DNA of 64,000 nt. Source: Bacteroidota bacterium. GTDB lineage: Bacteria; Bacteroidota; Bacteroidia; Bacteroidales; F082. Under the pieces are notes generated by a model. That model saw only the letters and a program-made list of their open reading frames with translations, was not told the origin of the DNA and did no database searches. Both the position numbers and the translations under genes were made by a program. Of the stretch, positions 32,469 through 42,096 are shown piece after piece. The stretch is from positions 1,612,001-1,676,000 of the forward strand of contig JADJXJ010000001.1 of the NCBI GenBank assembly GCA_016715945.1, written 5' to 3'. Numbering within the stretch: position 1 is the first letter of the stretch; the number at the start of each line of letters is the position of its first letter.

Positions 32469-33605
32469 TTATCGGATGATGAATTTTGACCTCAGGCCAT
32501 CGCTCGTTGTGAGCAAAAAGACACCTTTACCGATGCCGGGAAAACTTACCTGGCCGGAAGACAGCTGTTTGGTGGCAATGAGGCGGCCTGTGAGGTCGTA
32601 CAGGCTGATTCTTCGTGGTTTATCATCCGGCAAGGTAATTTCGACACCTTGCCCGGTTTGACGCAGGCCGACTGGTCTGGGGTTCAGGGCAAGCTGCTGA
32701 CCGGTTGAGGTGACCAGCCCGTTGATGGTATATTGTTTGAAAAAGCGCCAGATTTCTTCGCTGGCGCTGAAGTCCATATTGGTGATGTTGATGTTGATCG
32801 GGGCACCGGGCCAGGAATGGCCGCCTCCGAGCACCTTATAATGAATGATGCTGGTGCCGTTCTGCCCCCCAGCGTAGGTATGCCTTTCGGCGGTGCAGCC
32901 ATCGTTGGGATTGATGTCGGGCAAAGGATAGATCTCCGGTGTGGAGGATGTGCCATTGAAGCCCACCCAGAAGTTGAGCAGGTTTTGCACCGGGGCAAAG
33001 AAAAAGTTTCCGTTGTAGGGCACGGTGGCATCGGCAGTGCCATGAATCTGCATCACGGCAAGCGGGCGTTGGGGCTGACATGCTCCCAGGTTGATATTGG
33101 TCATGGTGCCGGTTACTGAGGCGATAGCTGCGATGCGATTGCCAAGTTGGCATGCCAGCTGGAAGCTCATAAATCCCCCATTGCTCATTCCGGTGGCATA
33201 CACCCTGGCAGGGTCGATATTCAGGCTTGCGGAGAGGGTATCAATGAGTGAAGAGATGAAACCCACATCATCCACGTTGGAGGTGCCAAAGGTATTCCAG
33301 TGCAGGGTATTCGAGAAGTCGGGGGTGCCATTGGGATGCACAATCAGGAAACCGGCAGTGTCGGCAATGGGCTTAAAATTTGAGTAGAGCTCCTGCTCGA
33401 TATTGTTCGAACCGTAACCGTGCAGGTTTATAATTAAAGGAGTCGGCACTGCAGCATTGTATGCAGGCGGAACATACACCCGGTAGGTACGTTGCAATCC
33501 GCCATGGACAAAACCTCCTGTAAGTGTTGTTTGCGATGAGGCTTTACCCGGGGTCAGGCAAATAAGCAGAAGAAGCAGCAGGTATGGTTTGAACAAAGGG
33601 AGCAT
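32469..33605 (-). CDS. Secreted PHB-depolymerase-like esterase with T9SS tail
   Basis: A 378-residue exported alpha/beta hydrolase. After a signal peptide (LLLLLLICLTPGKASS) comes an LpqC/PHB-depolymerase-type domain: YVPPAYNAAVPTPLIINLHGYG, the nucleophile Ser141 in GMSNGG, an Asp in the DINPNDGC region and a His in GGGHSWPG. The last 70 or so residues form a type A T9SS sorting domain (RISLYDLTGRLIATKQL to KFIIR). Likely substrates are polyesters or feruloyl/acetyl esters; not resolved. ATG 33605 is chosen by the signal peptide and the -7 box just upstream. Confidence 0.87.
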   Translation of the reverse strand: MLPLFKPYLLLLLLICLTPGKASSQTTLTGGFVHGGLQRTYRVYVPPAYNAAVPTPLIINLHGYGSNNIEQELYSNFKPIADTAGFLIVHPNGTPDFSNTLHWNTFGTSNVDDVGFISSLIDTLSASLNIDPARVYATGMSNGGFMSFQLACQLGNRIAAIASVTGTMTNINLGACQPQRPLAVMQIHGTADATVPYNGNFFFAPVQNLLNFWVGFNGTSSTPEIYPLPDINPNDGCTAERHTYAGGQNGTSIIHYKVLGGGHSWPGAPININITNMDFSASEEIWRFFKQYTINGLVTSTGQQLALNPRPVGLRQTGQGVEITLPDDKPRRISLYDLTGRLIATKQLSSGQVSFPGIGKGVFLLTTSDGLRSKFIIR

Positions 33606-33616
33606 GTTTTTTTTGG

Positions 33617-33624
33617 CAAATGTA
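33617..33624 (-). promoter_or_regulatory. -7 box TACATTTG for the secreted esterase
   Basis: Exact TAnnTTTG match on the minus strand, 11 bases before the ATG at 33605, implying a very short leader. Confidence 0.65.
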
Positions 33625-33651
33625 ATGATCCTTTGGCGCATGAGCTGTGCA

Positions 33652-34113
33652 TCAGGGCCTTGTTTCAAAGAGCCGGGTGATGACCCTTTGACGGTATTTG
33701 AAGATGCCCTCCACTTTCTTTCTGACGAGGATTTTGTGTGCCAATGTACCGAGTGGTCCGAATGGCAGGGCATAGCTGACAATATCCGTCATCTCCACTC
33801 CCCCATCCACTTCTACAAAATGATGTTCGTGGTGCCACATTTTGTAGGGACCAATGCGCTGTTCGTCCACGAAAAATTTTTGTTCGGACACATGGGTGAT
33901 TTCGGTAACCCACAACATTGGGAAACCAAACAGGGGTTTCACCCTGTAGGCAATAATTTGTCCGGGATACATTTTTCCTTCTCCCCCGACGAGGATATCG
34001 AAACCCATGTGTGATGGGGTAATTTGCTTAAGGTTTTTGGGCGAGCTGAAAAAGTCCCATACTGTCTTGAGGTCAGACTTGATGAATGTTTTTTCGGTAA
34101 GCTGGTAGATCAT
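33652..34113 (-). CDS. SRPBCC-fold ligand-binding-like protein
   Basis: A 153-residue protein with the START/Bet v 1-like pattern: an opening strand with IKSDLKTVWDFFSSPKNLKQITP, a strand-rich middle, and a long C-terminal helix (FGPLGTLAHKILVRKKVEGIFKYRQRVI). Members bind lipids or hydrophobic ligands or act in cell-surface lipid metabolism; function is unknown. ATG 34113 is chosen over an open frame seven codons longer because it fits the family start. The esterase gene begins 46 bases after its stop but has its own promoter. Confidence 0.82.
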   Translation of the reverse strand: MIYQLTEKTFIKSDLKTVWDFFSSPKNLKQITPSHMGFDILVGGEGKMYPGQIIAYRVKPLFGFPMLWVTEITHVSEQKFFVDEQRIGPYKMWHHEHHFVEVDGGVEMTDIVSYALPFGPLGTLAHKILVRKKVEGIFKYRQRVITRLFETRP

Positions 34114-34301
34114 GTTGTTTTTTCTGGGAAACAAAATGATCGGACAAAAGTTGGGCTCCCGGATTTATAAAGCATGTTAAAAAATCAAATCAGGCTGAAT
34201 GCAACGGTTTTCGGAGGCCGGCATGTAATTGCTGCAAGTTGAAGTGCTGGTGTGACAATGCAATTTCTATCTTTATGGCACAAATCTGTTAACCAACGCT
34301 T

Positions 34302-35657
34302 ATGCACGCTAAAAAACCCCGACTCACCTTCTGGCAGATCTGGAACATGAGTTTTGGATTTATGGGTATTCAGATGGGCTTTGCGCTTCAGAATGCCAAT
34401 GCCAGCCGCATTTTACAAACCTTTGGTGCCGATGTGGAGCATCTTTCCTGGTTTTGGCTGGTGGCTCCGCTCACCGGCATGATCGTACAGCCGATCATTG
34501 GTCATTACAGCGACCGCACCTGGAACCGTCTGGGCAGGCGGCGACCCTATTTTCTCACCGGAGCCATACTTGCCTCCATCGGATTGATATTGATGCCCAA
34601 CTCACCCATGTTTGCAAGCGTGCTTCCGGCGCTTTGGGTTGGTGCAGGCATGCTGATGATCATGGATGCCAGTTTCAACATTGCCATGGAACCTTTCCGG
34701 GCGCTGGTGGCCGACAAGCTGCCATCCGAGCAGCGTACCCTGGGATTTTCGGTACAAACCCTGCTGATTGGTATTGGTGCCGTTGTTGGTTCGTGGCTGC
34801 CCTATATCATGACAAATTTGTTTGGCTTCAACGAACTGGCTGATGAAGGGCAGGTGCCATTCAGCCTTATTCTGTCATTTATTGTGGGTGCGGTGGTATT
34901 GCTTTCCACGATCATCTGGACTGTTAGTACTACCTCGGAATATCCACCGGAGGTGCAGGCTTCGTTTGACGACCATCATGAGGCAGGCCACGAATCTTCG
35001 GGGGGCTTTCTGGATATTTTCCGCGACTTTGCCCACATGCCACAGACCATGAGGCAGCTGGGTGTGGTACAATTTTTTTCCTGGTTTGCCCTGTTTTCGA
35101 TGTGGGTGTTTACCACACCTGCCCTGGCTGAGCACGTCTGGGGACTTCCGGCCGAGGACAGGCACTCGGCAGCCTTCAACGAAGCTGCGGATTACGTGGG
35201 GGTTATTTTCGGGGTGTACAACCTGGTTGCTGCCCTGTTTGCCATGATGCTGCCTGTGATTGCAGCAAAGGTGGGACGCAGGATGACCCACAGCATTTGC
35301 CTTACCCTGGGAGGACTTGGATTGATATCGACCGTTTTGATCACCTCACCCGAGATGAAATGGTTGCTTAATCTGAGCATGGTGGGTGTTGGTATTGCCT
35401 GGGCTTCCATTCTGGCCATGCCCTATGCCATTCTTGCGGGCTCAATTCCCACCAACAAGATGGGGGTTTACATGGGTATCTTCAACTTTTTCATCACTTT
35501 CCCCCAGATTGTGAACGGTATTTTCGGCGGACCGATCGTGAAATATTTTTACAACGGACACGCCATTTATGCCCTTGTTACCGCAGGCATCATGATGATC
35601 CTCGGAGCAATCTCGGTGATTTTTGTAAAAGATGTGGACGACGTGGTAAAGCGCTGA
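34302..35657 (+). CDS. SLC45-like MFS sugar transporter
   Basis: A 451-residue MFS permease with twelve hydrophobic segments. The SLC45/GPH-like pattern is evident: GFMGIQMGFALQNANASRILQTFG in TM1, the RTWNRLGRRRPYFLTGA loop 2-3 motif, and a cytosolic His-rich loop between TM6 and TM7 (DDHHEAGHES). These carriers import sucrose, maltose or similar oligosaccharides with protons. It converges on the branching enzyme-amylase operon, fitting maltodextrin uptake. A near-match -7 box (TATCTTTA, 34268-34275) lies upstream. A hairpin terminator follows at 35687-35717. Confidence 0.85.
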   Translation: MHAKKPRLTFWQIWNMSFGFMGIQMGFALQNANASRILQTFGADVEHLSWFWLVAPLTGMIVQPIIGHYSDRTWNRLGRRRPYFLTGAILASIGLILMPNSPMFASVLPALWVGAGMLMIMDASFNIAMEPFRALVADKLPSEQRTLGFSVQTLLIGIGAVVGSWLPYIMTNLFGFNELADEGQVPFSLILSFIVGAVVLLSTIIWTVSTTSEYPPEVQASFDDHHEAGHESSGGFLDIFRDFAHMPQTMRQLGVVQFFSWFALFSMWVFTTPALAEHVWGLPAEDRHSAAFNEAADYVGVIFGVYNLVAALFAMMLPVIAAKVGRRMTHSICLTLGGLGLISTVLITSPEMKWLLNLSMVGVGIAWASILAMPYAILAGSIPTNKMGVYMGIFNFFITFPQIVNGIFGGPIVKYFYNGHAIYALVTAGIMMILGAISVIFVKDVDDVVKR

Positions 35658-35686
35658 TTTTAAGCTAACAACGACTTATACCAAAG

Positions 35687-35717
35687 ATGCGGGCGGAGTT
35701 TATTCGTCCGCATTTTT
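35687..35717 (+). terminator. Hairpin terminator between convergent genes
   Basis: ATGCGGGC (35687-35694) pairs, with one wobble, with GTCCGCAT (35706-35713), followed by five T. The right arm lies within the last codons of the convergent branching-enzyme gene. Confidence 0.6.
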
Positions 35718-37739
35718 ATTTTCCACCGGGCGAAGGACAAGGGCGGCCCGGTTGACGTTGTAGATCTTCATGCGTGGCTGCCCGTCTTCGCCCAGGTACG
35801 ATGGGTAATGCAGGGAGGTATCCACGCGTCCGAGGCCACCAAAGGCAGGGTCGTCGGTGCTGATGACAATCTCGTAATCGCCGGTTTCGCGCAGCGCGAT
35901 TTCGTAATCCGGGACAGCGGCAGTGGGGTGCCAGTTGAAAACGAAGATATGTCGGTTGCGTTCGAATACGATGGTTTTGTTTGCTTCGTCCGTCATGAGC
36001 TTCCACGGAGGCAGGGCAAGCATGATGTTTTCGTTTTTCACGAAATTGATCATAGCCCGGTCGAAATCGCCCAGCCAGTGATACTTCAGGTAGTCTTTAT
36101 CGGCCAGCGACCATTGCCTGCGGGCATATTTATAGCTCCAGCGGTTGCCTTCGCGCGGAAAGTCGATCCACTCTGGATGACCAAACTCGTTCCCCATGAA
36201 ATTGAGCCAGGCTTCGCCACCAAGGGTAATGGTAAACAGGCGGATCATTTTGTGCAGGGCGATGCCGCGGTCGATGATCAGACTCTGGGTTTCTTTGCTC
36301 ATGAAGAAGTACATTTCCTTGTCCATGAGCCTGAACGCGATTGTTTTATCGCCCACCAGGGCCTGGTCGTGCGATTCGGCATAAGCCACTGTTTTGGTTG
36401 TAAACAGCCGGTTGGTCATGGTGTGAAACATTTCATCCATGTTCCACTGCTCGTCGCTGTAATCCTTGAGGTAACGGATCCAGAAATCAGGCAGTCCCAT
36501 ACCGAGCCGGTAGTCGAATCCAATTCCACCGTCGGCAATCGGGCTGCAAAGGCCGGGCATGCCGCTTACTTCCTCGGCTATGGACACGGCATCGGGATTG
36601 ATCTGATGGATCAGCGTATTAGCCAGTTGCAGATAGGTAATGGCATCGTATTCCACCCCATCGTAGAAATAATGCTCGGGGCGGTCGAACTGCACCCCGT
36701 GTCCGTGATGGAAATAGATCATGGAGGTAACGCCGTCGAAGCGATAGCCGTCGAAGCGGAAATCGGTGAGCCAGTAACGCACATTGCTGAGGAGGAACTG
36801 CATCACCTCGTCTTTTCCGTAGTTGAACAGCTTGGAGTCCCACTGCGGATGGTCGCCGCGCGGGCCGGGGTGGGTGTATTGGTAATCGGTACCATCGAAG
36901 AGATTCAGCCCTTCGCGGGTGTTTTTCACTGTGTGTGAGTGCACCAGGTCCATGATGACCAGCAATCCGAGCTTATGGGCTTCATCCACAAGTTGTTTCA
37001 GCTCTTCGGGTGTGCCGAAACGTGAACTGGGCGCAAAAAAATTGCTGACATGGTAACCAAAGGAACCATAGTATGGGTGCTCGGCTATTGCCATCAGCTG
37101 AACGGCATTGTAGCCGGCTTTGACGATGCGGGGCAGAATGAATTTGCGGAATTCTTCGTAAGTGCCCACACCTTCTTTTTCCTGGGCCATACCCACATGG
37201 GCCTCGTAGATGAGCAGGGGTTCACCGGGCCGGAGCTTTGGTGCTTTGTGTTTAAACTTGTATGGCCTGGGCGGATTCCAGAGCTGACCACTGAAGTCTT
37301 TGGTAAACTCGTCCTGCACTACCCTCTTGATATACACCGGGATGCGCTCATGCTCGCCCAGCTGGCTCTGGACGATGACTTTAAGCAGACTCTCGTGGAC
37401 GAACCTGCCGGCGTATGTCCGGTCGTCGAGAAAGATCTCCCAGATGCCGCGGCCGTTGTTCACCAGGGGATGACTGTATTTGTTCCATTGGTTGAAGTCG
37501 CCCATCAGAAACAAGGCCCGGGCATTGGGCGCCCACTCGCGATACCACCAGCCTTTGCGCACCTTGTCGTAGTTGAAGCCAAAGAGGCTGTCGGCCCGGG
37601 CAAAGGCATCGAGGCTGCCGTATATTCTGTTGATGTACTCCAGGCGGTTCTGATAACGTTCGTAGCGATGCGCAACAGCCTCGCTTACCGGCTCGAGCCA
37701 TGGATCGTCGGCCACTAGTTTCATGGGGATAGGCGCCAT
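35700..37739 (-). CDS. glgB: 1,4-alpha-glucan branching enzyme
   Basis: A 679-residue GH13 enzyme that introduces alpha-1,6 branches into glycogen. An N-terminal CBM48 module (WWYREWAPNARALFLMGDFNQWN) is followed by the GH13 barrel: LGLLVIMDLVHSHTVKN, FRFDGYRFDGVTSM with the nucleophile Asp, VSIAEEVSGMP with the acid Glu, and YAESHDQALVGDKT with the stabilising Asp. An all-beta C-terminal domain ends the protein. The layout resembles eukaryotic GBE-type enzymes more than the longer E. coli GlgB. It starts 5 bases after the amylase gene, so the two form an operon. Confidence 0.94.
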   Translation of the reverse strand: MAPIPMKLVADDPWLEPVSEAVAHRYERYQNRLEYINRIYGSLDAFARADSLFGFNYDKVRKGWWYREWAPNARALFLMGDFNQWNKYSHPLVNNGRGIWEIFLDDRTYAGRFVHESLLKVIVQSQLGEHERIPVYIKRVVQDEFTKDFSGQLWNPPRPYKFKHKAPKLRPGEPLLIYEAHVGMAQEKEGVGTYEEFRKFILPRIVKAGYNAVQLMAIAEHPYYGSFGYHVSNFFAPSSRFGTPEELKQLVDEAHKLGLLVIMDLVHSHTVKNTREGLNLFDGTDYQYTHPGPRGDHPQWDSKLFNYGKDEVMQFLLSNVRYWLTDFRFDGYRFDGVTSMIYFHHGHGVQFDRPEHYFYDGVEYDAITYLQLANTLIHQINPDAVSIAEEVSGMPGLCSPIADGGIGFDYRLGMGLPDFWIRYLKDYSDEQWNMDEMFHTMTNRLFTTKTVAYAESHDQALVGDKTIAFRLMDKEMYFFMSKETQSLIIDRGIALHKMIRLFTITLGGEAWLNFMGNEFGHPEWIDFPREGNRWSYKYARRQWSLADKDYLKYHWLGDFDRAMINFVKNENIMLALPPWKLMTDEANKTIVFERNRHIFVFNWHPTAAVPDYEIALRETGDYEIVISTDDPAFGGLGRVDTSLHYPSYLGEDGQPRMKIYNVNRAALVLRPVENKNADE

Positions 37740-37744
37740 AACGG

Positions 37745-39457
37745 TCAGTAATGTGGATGAAGCTCAAAGATAGCAAAGTTAGCCGGCGGAACGCTTACTT
37801 GGCATCCGGTTTCAATAAACGATCTGCCTTCGGTTTCTTCATCGGCTTGGCCTTTGCCCAACACAAGCTTCATCCTGAAACAGGGAAGTTGCGCCGCATC
37901 AAAACCCATGGCTTCGAAGGCATCGAAAGGAATATTGAGTTGCATGGTACGCGATTCCGATTTGTTGAAGTTGGCCACGATGACGAGCCTTTGGTGCGTT
38001 GAATATCGCAGAAAGGCATAAACGAATCTGGGATCGAAATTGGTGAACCAGGGGTTGGCCCACATCAGGTCGTAGAAGAGGCCTTCGCGCAGGGCTGGTA
38101 GCGTGAGGCGGGCTTGGAGGATTTCCTGATATGCCTGACGCAGAAGTTTCTGATCGTACGTGAGGAGCGCGCCGTCGCAGGCGCCCTGGTTGAACCATTG
38201 CTGGTGCTGCCGCATGGCACAGTAATCGAAAATAGAGGTACGGCCATCATCGCCTGAGAAGCCGGTGGCTCCGGCAGCTGTTTCGCCGCTTTCCTGACCG
38301 TTGTAGATCATAAAAGCACATGGATGCATGAATGCCGCAACAGCCAATGCCGGCAATGCCGACAATGGCCGGATGCCTGCCTGCCATGATGCCAGCCGCA
38401 GCTCGTCGTGGTTCTCAAGGAAACGAAGCATGCGGTGATTGAGCCCCTCGGTCTGGCGCCAGCACTGGCTCAGGTCTTTGGCCTCGTGGCCATGACACAT
38501 GATGTTGATCAGTTTGTCGTAAAGCCCGACCTTGTCATAGAGAAAATCGAATCCCGCTCCGGCATAATCGTGATAACGGCCCGGCTGGTACACTTCGGCA
38601 ACAAACAACAGACCGGGAAACTTGTCTTTCAGGTTGCTGATGGCCCATTTCCAGAAGGCCACAGGCACCATTTCGGCCATATCGGTTCTGAAACCGTCGA
38701 TGCCTTTTTCTGCCCAGTATTGCAGGATTCCAAGCATCTTGTGCCAGGTATCGGGCACAGGATCAAAATGTTGCTCCAGAAAATGAAAATAATCCACCCC
38801 GTAGTTGAGCTTTACCGTTTCGAACCAATCGGTGATAGATGGCGTGGGGCTGAAACAATCGTTGCCTGTCACGCGGGCCGGTTGCTCCAGATACAGCTCC
38901 TCGGAATGATACATAGGATTTTCCCGTTTCGGAGGCACAAAGGTTTGTCCGACAAGGTAGTAGAAGTTATTCTGAGGATCGAAGCCCAGGTTTTTGTTGT
39001 CGTTTTCGCCAAGATCTGCGGTATCCGGGGGCCTTTGCAGCGACTTGTACTGACGTGCAACATGGTTGGGGATGAAATCGATCATCACTTTCAGTCCGGC
39101 ATCATGGATGCGTTGCACCAGGGCTTCAAATTCCTGCATTCGCCGGGGCACATCGTCGGCCAGGTCAGGGTCAACATCGTAATAATCCATGATGGCATAG
39201 GGCGAACCTGCCCTTCCCTTCACCAGTGCAGGATGGCTGTCGGGGATGCCATAGCCGGAATAGCTTGTGAGTTTGGCATGGCGAATGATACCTGTGAGCC
39301 AGATGTGGGTGATGCCCAGTTCGCGTAGTGCCTCAATAGCCCTGCTGCTGATGTGGCTGAACCTGCCACAGCCATTCTCCCCGATTGTGCCATTGAAGCG
39401 TTGCTGGGCCGAGGTGTTGCCGAAAAGGCGCGGGAAAAGCTGGTAGATGTTGATCAT
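37745..39457 (-). CDS. Cytoplasmic alpha-amylase family (GH13) enzyme
   Basis: A 570-residue GH13 enzyme with no signal peptide. Barrel motifs are visible: LKVMIDFIPNHVARQY, GIDGFRTDMAEMVP (nucleophile Asp), LLFVAEVYQPG (acid Glu) and FLENHDELRLAS (Asp). A C-terminal beta domain follows. It may degrade or remodel maltodextrins or stored glycogen; the sequence does not decide between amylase and transferase activity. As first gene of an operon with the branching enzyme and converging on a sugar transporter, it likely feeds intracellular alpha-glucan turnover. Promoter at 39475-39482. Confidence 0.88.
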   Translation of the reverse strand: MINIYQLFPRLFGNTSAQQRFNGTIGENGCGRFSHISSRAIEALRELGITHIWLTGIIRHAKLTSYSGYGIPDSHPALVKGRAGSPYAIMDYYDVDPDLADDVPRRMQEFEALVQRIHDAGLKVMIDFIPNHVARQYKSLQRPPDTADLGENDNKNLGFDPQNNFYYLVGQTFVPPKRENPMYHSEELYLEQPARVTGNDCFSPTPSITDWFETVKLNYGVDYFHFLEQHFDPVPDTWHKMLGILQYWAEKGIDGFRTDMAEMVPVAFWKWAISNLKDKFPGLLFVAEVYQPGRYHDYAGAGFDFLYDKVGLYDKLINIMCHGHEAKDLSQCWRQTEGLNHRMLRFLENHDELRLASWQAGIRPLSALPALAVAAFMHPCAFMIYNGQESGETAAGATGFSGDDGRTSIFDYCAMRQHQQWFNQGACDGALLTYDQKLLRQAYQEILQARLTLPALREGLFYDLMWANPWFTNFDPRFVYAFLRYSTHQRLVIVANFNKSESRTMQLNIPFDAFEAMGFDAAQLPCFRMKLVLGKGQADEETEGRSFIETGCQVSVPPANFAIFELHPHY

Positions 39458-39474
39458 CCTGATTGGTTAGGTCA

Positions 39475-39482
39475 CAAAGATA
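39475..39482 (-). promoter_or_regulatory. -7 box TATCTTTG for the amylase-glgB operon
   Basis: Exact TAnnTTTG match on the minus strand, 17 bases before the ATG at 39457. Confidence 0.68.
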
Positions 39483-39549
39483 CGTGCTTTTAGCTACACT
39501 GGGGCAGCTGGCCGAGGGGCAGGCTGCGGTGGCCAAAGGCAAAAAGTCG

Positions 39550-39557
39550 TAATTTTG
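39550..39557 (+). promoter_or_regulatory. -7 box TAATTTTG for the gldF operon
   Basis: Exact TAnnTTTG match 23 bases before the gldF ATG at 39581. It is divergent from the amylase promoter about 70 bases away. Confidence 0.66.
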
Positions 39558-39580
39558 TGCGATAACGCAACACGCGCCAA

Positions 39581-40312
39581 ATGCTTGCGCTCTTCAGAAA
39601 AGAAATCAGCAGCTTTCTCAGTTCTCTGACCGGATACCTGGTCATCGTTGTCTTTTTGTTGGTCAACGGTCTGTTTTTGTGGGTGTTTCCAACTGAGTTC
39701 AACATCCTGGATTTTGGTTATGCCAATCTGGATGGCCTGTTTATCATTGCACCTTTTGTGTTTTTATTTCTGGTGCCGGCCGTCACTATGCGATCGTTTG
39801 CCGAGGAGCGCAAATCGGGCACCATCGAAATGTTGCTTACCAAGCCGCTGACCGACCTGCAGATCATCATGGCCAAATATCTGGCTGCCGTGGCCCTGGT
39901 ACTATTTTCGCTCTTGCCTACACTGGTTTATTATGTCACTGTTTATCAGCTTGGTTTGCCTCCGGGCAACCTCGACAGCGGGGGGATATGGGGTGCATAC
40001 ATCGGATTGTTTTTTCTGGGCGCATCGTTTGCCGCCATCGGGCTGTTCAGCAGCAGCATCACCGACAATCAGATCCTTTCGTTTGTGTTGGCCGTGCTGC
40101 TGAGCGGATTTATTCATGCCGGCTTCGAATTCATTTACTCTCTTTCGCTTTTTGGCCCTGTTGACCTGTTTATCAAACAATTGGGCATAGCGGCGCACTA
40201 CAGCTCGATCAGCCGTGGCGTTATCGACACCCGCGATGTGGTGTATTTTCTCAGCCTGATCGCCTTGTTTCTTTCATTGACAAAACTTGTACTGGCCAGC
40301 AGGAAATGGTAA
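39581..40312 (+). CDS. gldF: Gliding-motility ABC transporter permease GldF
   Basis: A 243-residue ABC-2 type permease with six TM helices. The opening LFRKEISSFLSSLTGYLVIVVFLLVNGLFLW, the FVFLFLVPAVTMRSFAEERKSGTIEMLLTKPLTDLQI segment and the final helices match GldF. In Flavobacterium it works with GldA (ATPase) and GldG and is needed for gliding, but homologues also occur in non-gliding Bacteroidota. Its stop overlaps the gldG start by 7 bases. No gldA is present in the neighbourhood. Confidence 0.9.
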   Translation: MLALFRKEISSFLSSLTGYLVIVVFLLVNGLFLWVFPTEFNILDFGYANLDGLFIIAPFVFLFLVPAVTMRSFAEERKSGTIEMLLTKPLTDLQIIMAKYLAAVALVLFSLLPTLVYYVTVYQLGLPPGNLDSGGIWGAYIGLFFLGASFAAIGLFSSSITDNQILSFVLAVLLSGFIHAGFEFIYSLSLFGPVDLFIKQLGIAAHYSSISRGVIDTRDVVYFLSLIALFLSLTKLVLASRKW

Positions 40313-42084
40313 AAAAGCAATCACAGAGGCTTATCAGCAAATCGAGGGACATCAGGCGCGAAAACCTGTTGTCGTTTGGGCTGTTGCTGGTAATCATCAT
40401 TGTATCGAACATCATCAGTTCCTATTTATTTACCCGCATCGACCTGACCAGCGAGAAACGCTATACCCTGGCGCCTGCCACCAAGGAATTGCTACGTTCG
40501 GTGGACGATTATGTGTTTTTCAGGGTTTACCTCGAAGGTGATTTTCCGGCCGGATTCAAAAAACTCAGGCGCGAAACCAAGGAAATGCTCGACGAGTTCA
40601 GGGCATATAACAAACTCATCGGTTATGAATTTGTCAACCCTCTGGCCACTGGAAACGCACGCGAAATTGACGAAACCATCAAAACGCTGACCGACAAGGG
40701 GTTGCGCCCAACCGAACTGCAGGTTAGAGCCACCGACGGCGCACAGCAGAAGATCATCTTTCCCGGTGCACTGGTGATGTACCGCGACAAGGAATTGCCG
40801 CTCGACCTGCTGGACCAGCAACTGAACACCCCTCCGGAAATGGTGATCAACAACTCGGTGCAAAACCTGGAGTTTAAGCTGGCCGATATTATCCGAAAAC
40901 TATCGCAGCTGCAAAAACCTGCATTGGCATTTATCGAAGGGCATGGCGAGCTCAACGAAGCTGAGGTGCACGACCTCACCCAGTCGCTGCTGCCTAACTA
41001 CCGGGTTGACCGCATCACCATCGACGGGAGGATTTACGCCCTTACCCGCCGCTCGGAGCCTGATGCTTCGGGCAATGTGCGCATTCTGCCCAATTACGAA
41101 GCCATCATAATAGCAAAGCCCACACAAGCTTTCAGCGAAAAAGACAAGTTTATCATCGACCAGTACATCATGTACGGCGGCAAGGTGCTCTGGCTGGTCG
41201 ATCCGGTGCTGGCCAGCATGGACAGCCTGCAGATGAACGAATCCACCGTGGGTGTTGACCTCGACCTGAAGCTGGATGACATGCTATATAAGTATGGTGT
41301 GCGACTGAACCGCAACCTGGTGCTCGACCTCAACTCAGCCTCCATTCCCCTGCGTACCGGACAGGTGGGCGGTCAGGCCCAGATTGAGTTTTTCAGGTGG
41401 CCCTATTTCCCCCTGCTCAATCAGGCTTCGAACCACCCCATTGTGCGCAACATCAACAGCATCAAAGCCGACTTTGTGAGCAGTATCGACACCACCATGG
41501 ACGAAACAATCCGGAAGACACCCCTGCTGAAAACTTCCGACTACTCGCGCATATCGCTCACACCTGTGCTGATCAGCCTTGCCATGCTGCGCGAAAACCC
41601 CGATCCCCGCATGTATAACCGTCCGGGTCAGATCGCAGCCTACCTGCTCGAAGGCAGCTTTACTTCGCTCTATGCCAACCGCATCCCGCCCGAAATTGCC
41701 GACAGCCGTGAGATAGGTTTTAAAGAAGAAAGCAAACCCACTGCCATGATCGTGGTGGCCGATGGCGATATTGCCCGAAACCAGTTTCATGTGCCCCGTG
41801 GCTATCCCCTGCCGCTCGGATTTGACCAATACACCCGCAGAACTTACGGAAATAAAGACTTCATGCTCAACGCCATAAGTTATCTGGCCGACGACACCAA
41901 ACTCATCAGCATCCGCTCGCGCGAAATCAAGATGAGGCTGCTCGACACCAATAAAGCCAACGCCATGCGGCTTCGGCTGCAGGTGATCAACATCGCCCTG
42001 CCGGTGCTGCTTGTGATTACTTTTGGCCTTCTGATGGCATGGAGAAGAAAAAAACGCTACCAGAAACCCTTCGCCTCAAAATAG
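40306..42084 (+). CDS. gldG: Gliding-motility ABC transporter component GldG
   Basis: A 592-residue GldG protein: a cytosolic basic start, one N-terminal TM helix (NLLSFGLLLVIIIVSNIISSYLF), a large periplasmic part with an IFT52/GldG-like alpha/beta domain (LAFIEGHGELNEAEVHDL and IIIAKPTQAFSEKDKFIIDQYIMYGGKVLWLVDP), and a final TM helix with a basic tail (RRKKRYQKP). It is believed to partner GldF in an ABC exporter. Overlap with gldF (7 bases) and a 12-base gap to the DUF4340 gene indicate a single transcript. Confidence 0.9.
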   Translation: MVKKQSQRLISKSRDIRRENLLSFGLLLVIIIVSNIISSYLFTRIDLTSEKRYTLAPATKELLRSVDDYVFFRVYLEGDFPAGFKKLRRETKEMLDEFRAYNKLIGYEFVNPLATGNAREIDETIKTLTDKGLRPTELQVRATDGAQQKIIFPGALVMYRDKELPLDLLDQQLNTPPEMVINNSVQNLEFKLADIIRKLSQLQKPALAFIEGHGELNEAEVHDLTQSLLPNYRVDRITIDGRIYALTRRSEPDASGNVRILPNYEAIIIAKPTQAFSEKDKFIIDQYIMYGGKVLWLVDPVLASMDSLQMNESTVGVDLDLKLDDMLYKYGVRLNRNLVLDLNSASIPLRTGQVGGQAQIEFFRWPYFPLLNQASNHPIVRNINSIKADFVSSIDTTMDETIRKTPLLKTSDYSRISLTPVLISLAMLRENPDPRMYNRPGQIAAYLLEGSFTSLYANRIPPEIADSREIGFKEESKPTAMIVVADGDIARNQFHVPRGYPLPLGFDQYTRRTYGNKDFMLNAISYLADDTKLISIRSREIKMRLLDTNKANAMRLRLQVINIALPVLLVITFGLLMAWRRKKRYQKPFASK

Positions 42085-42096
42085 AATAAGCACACA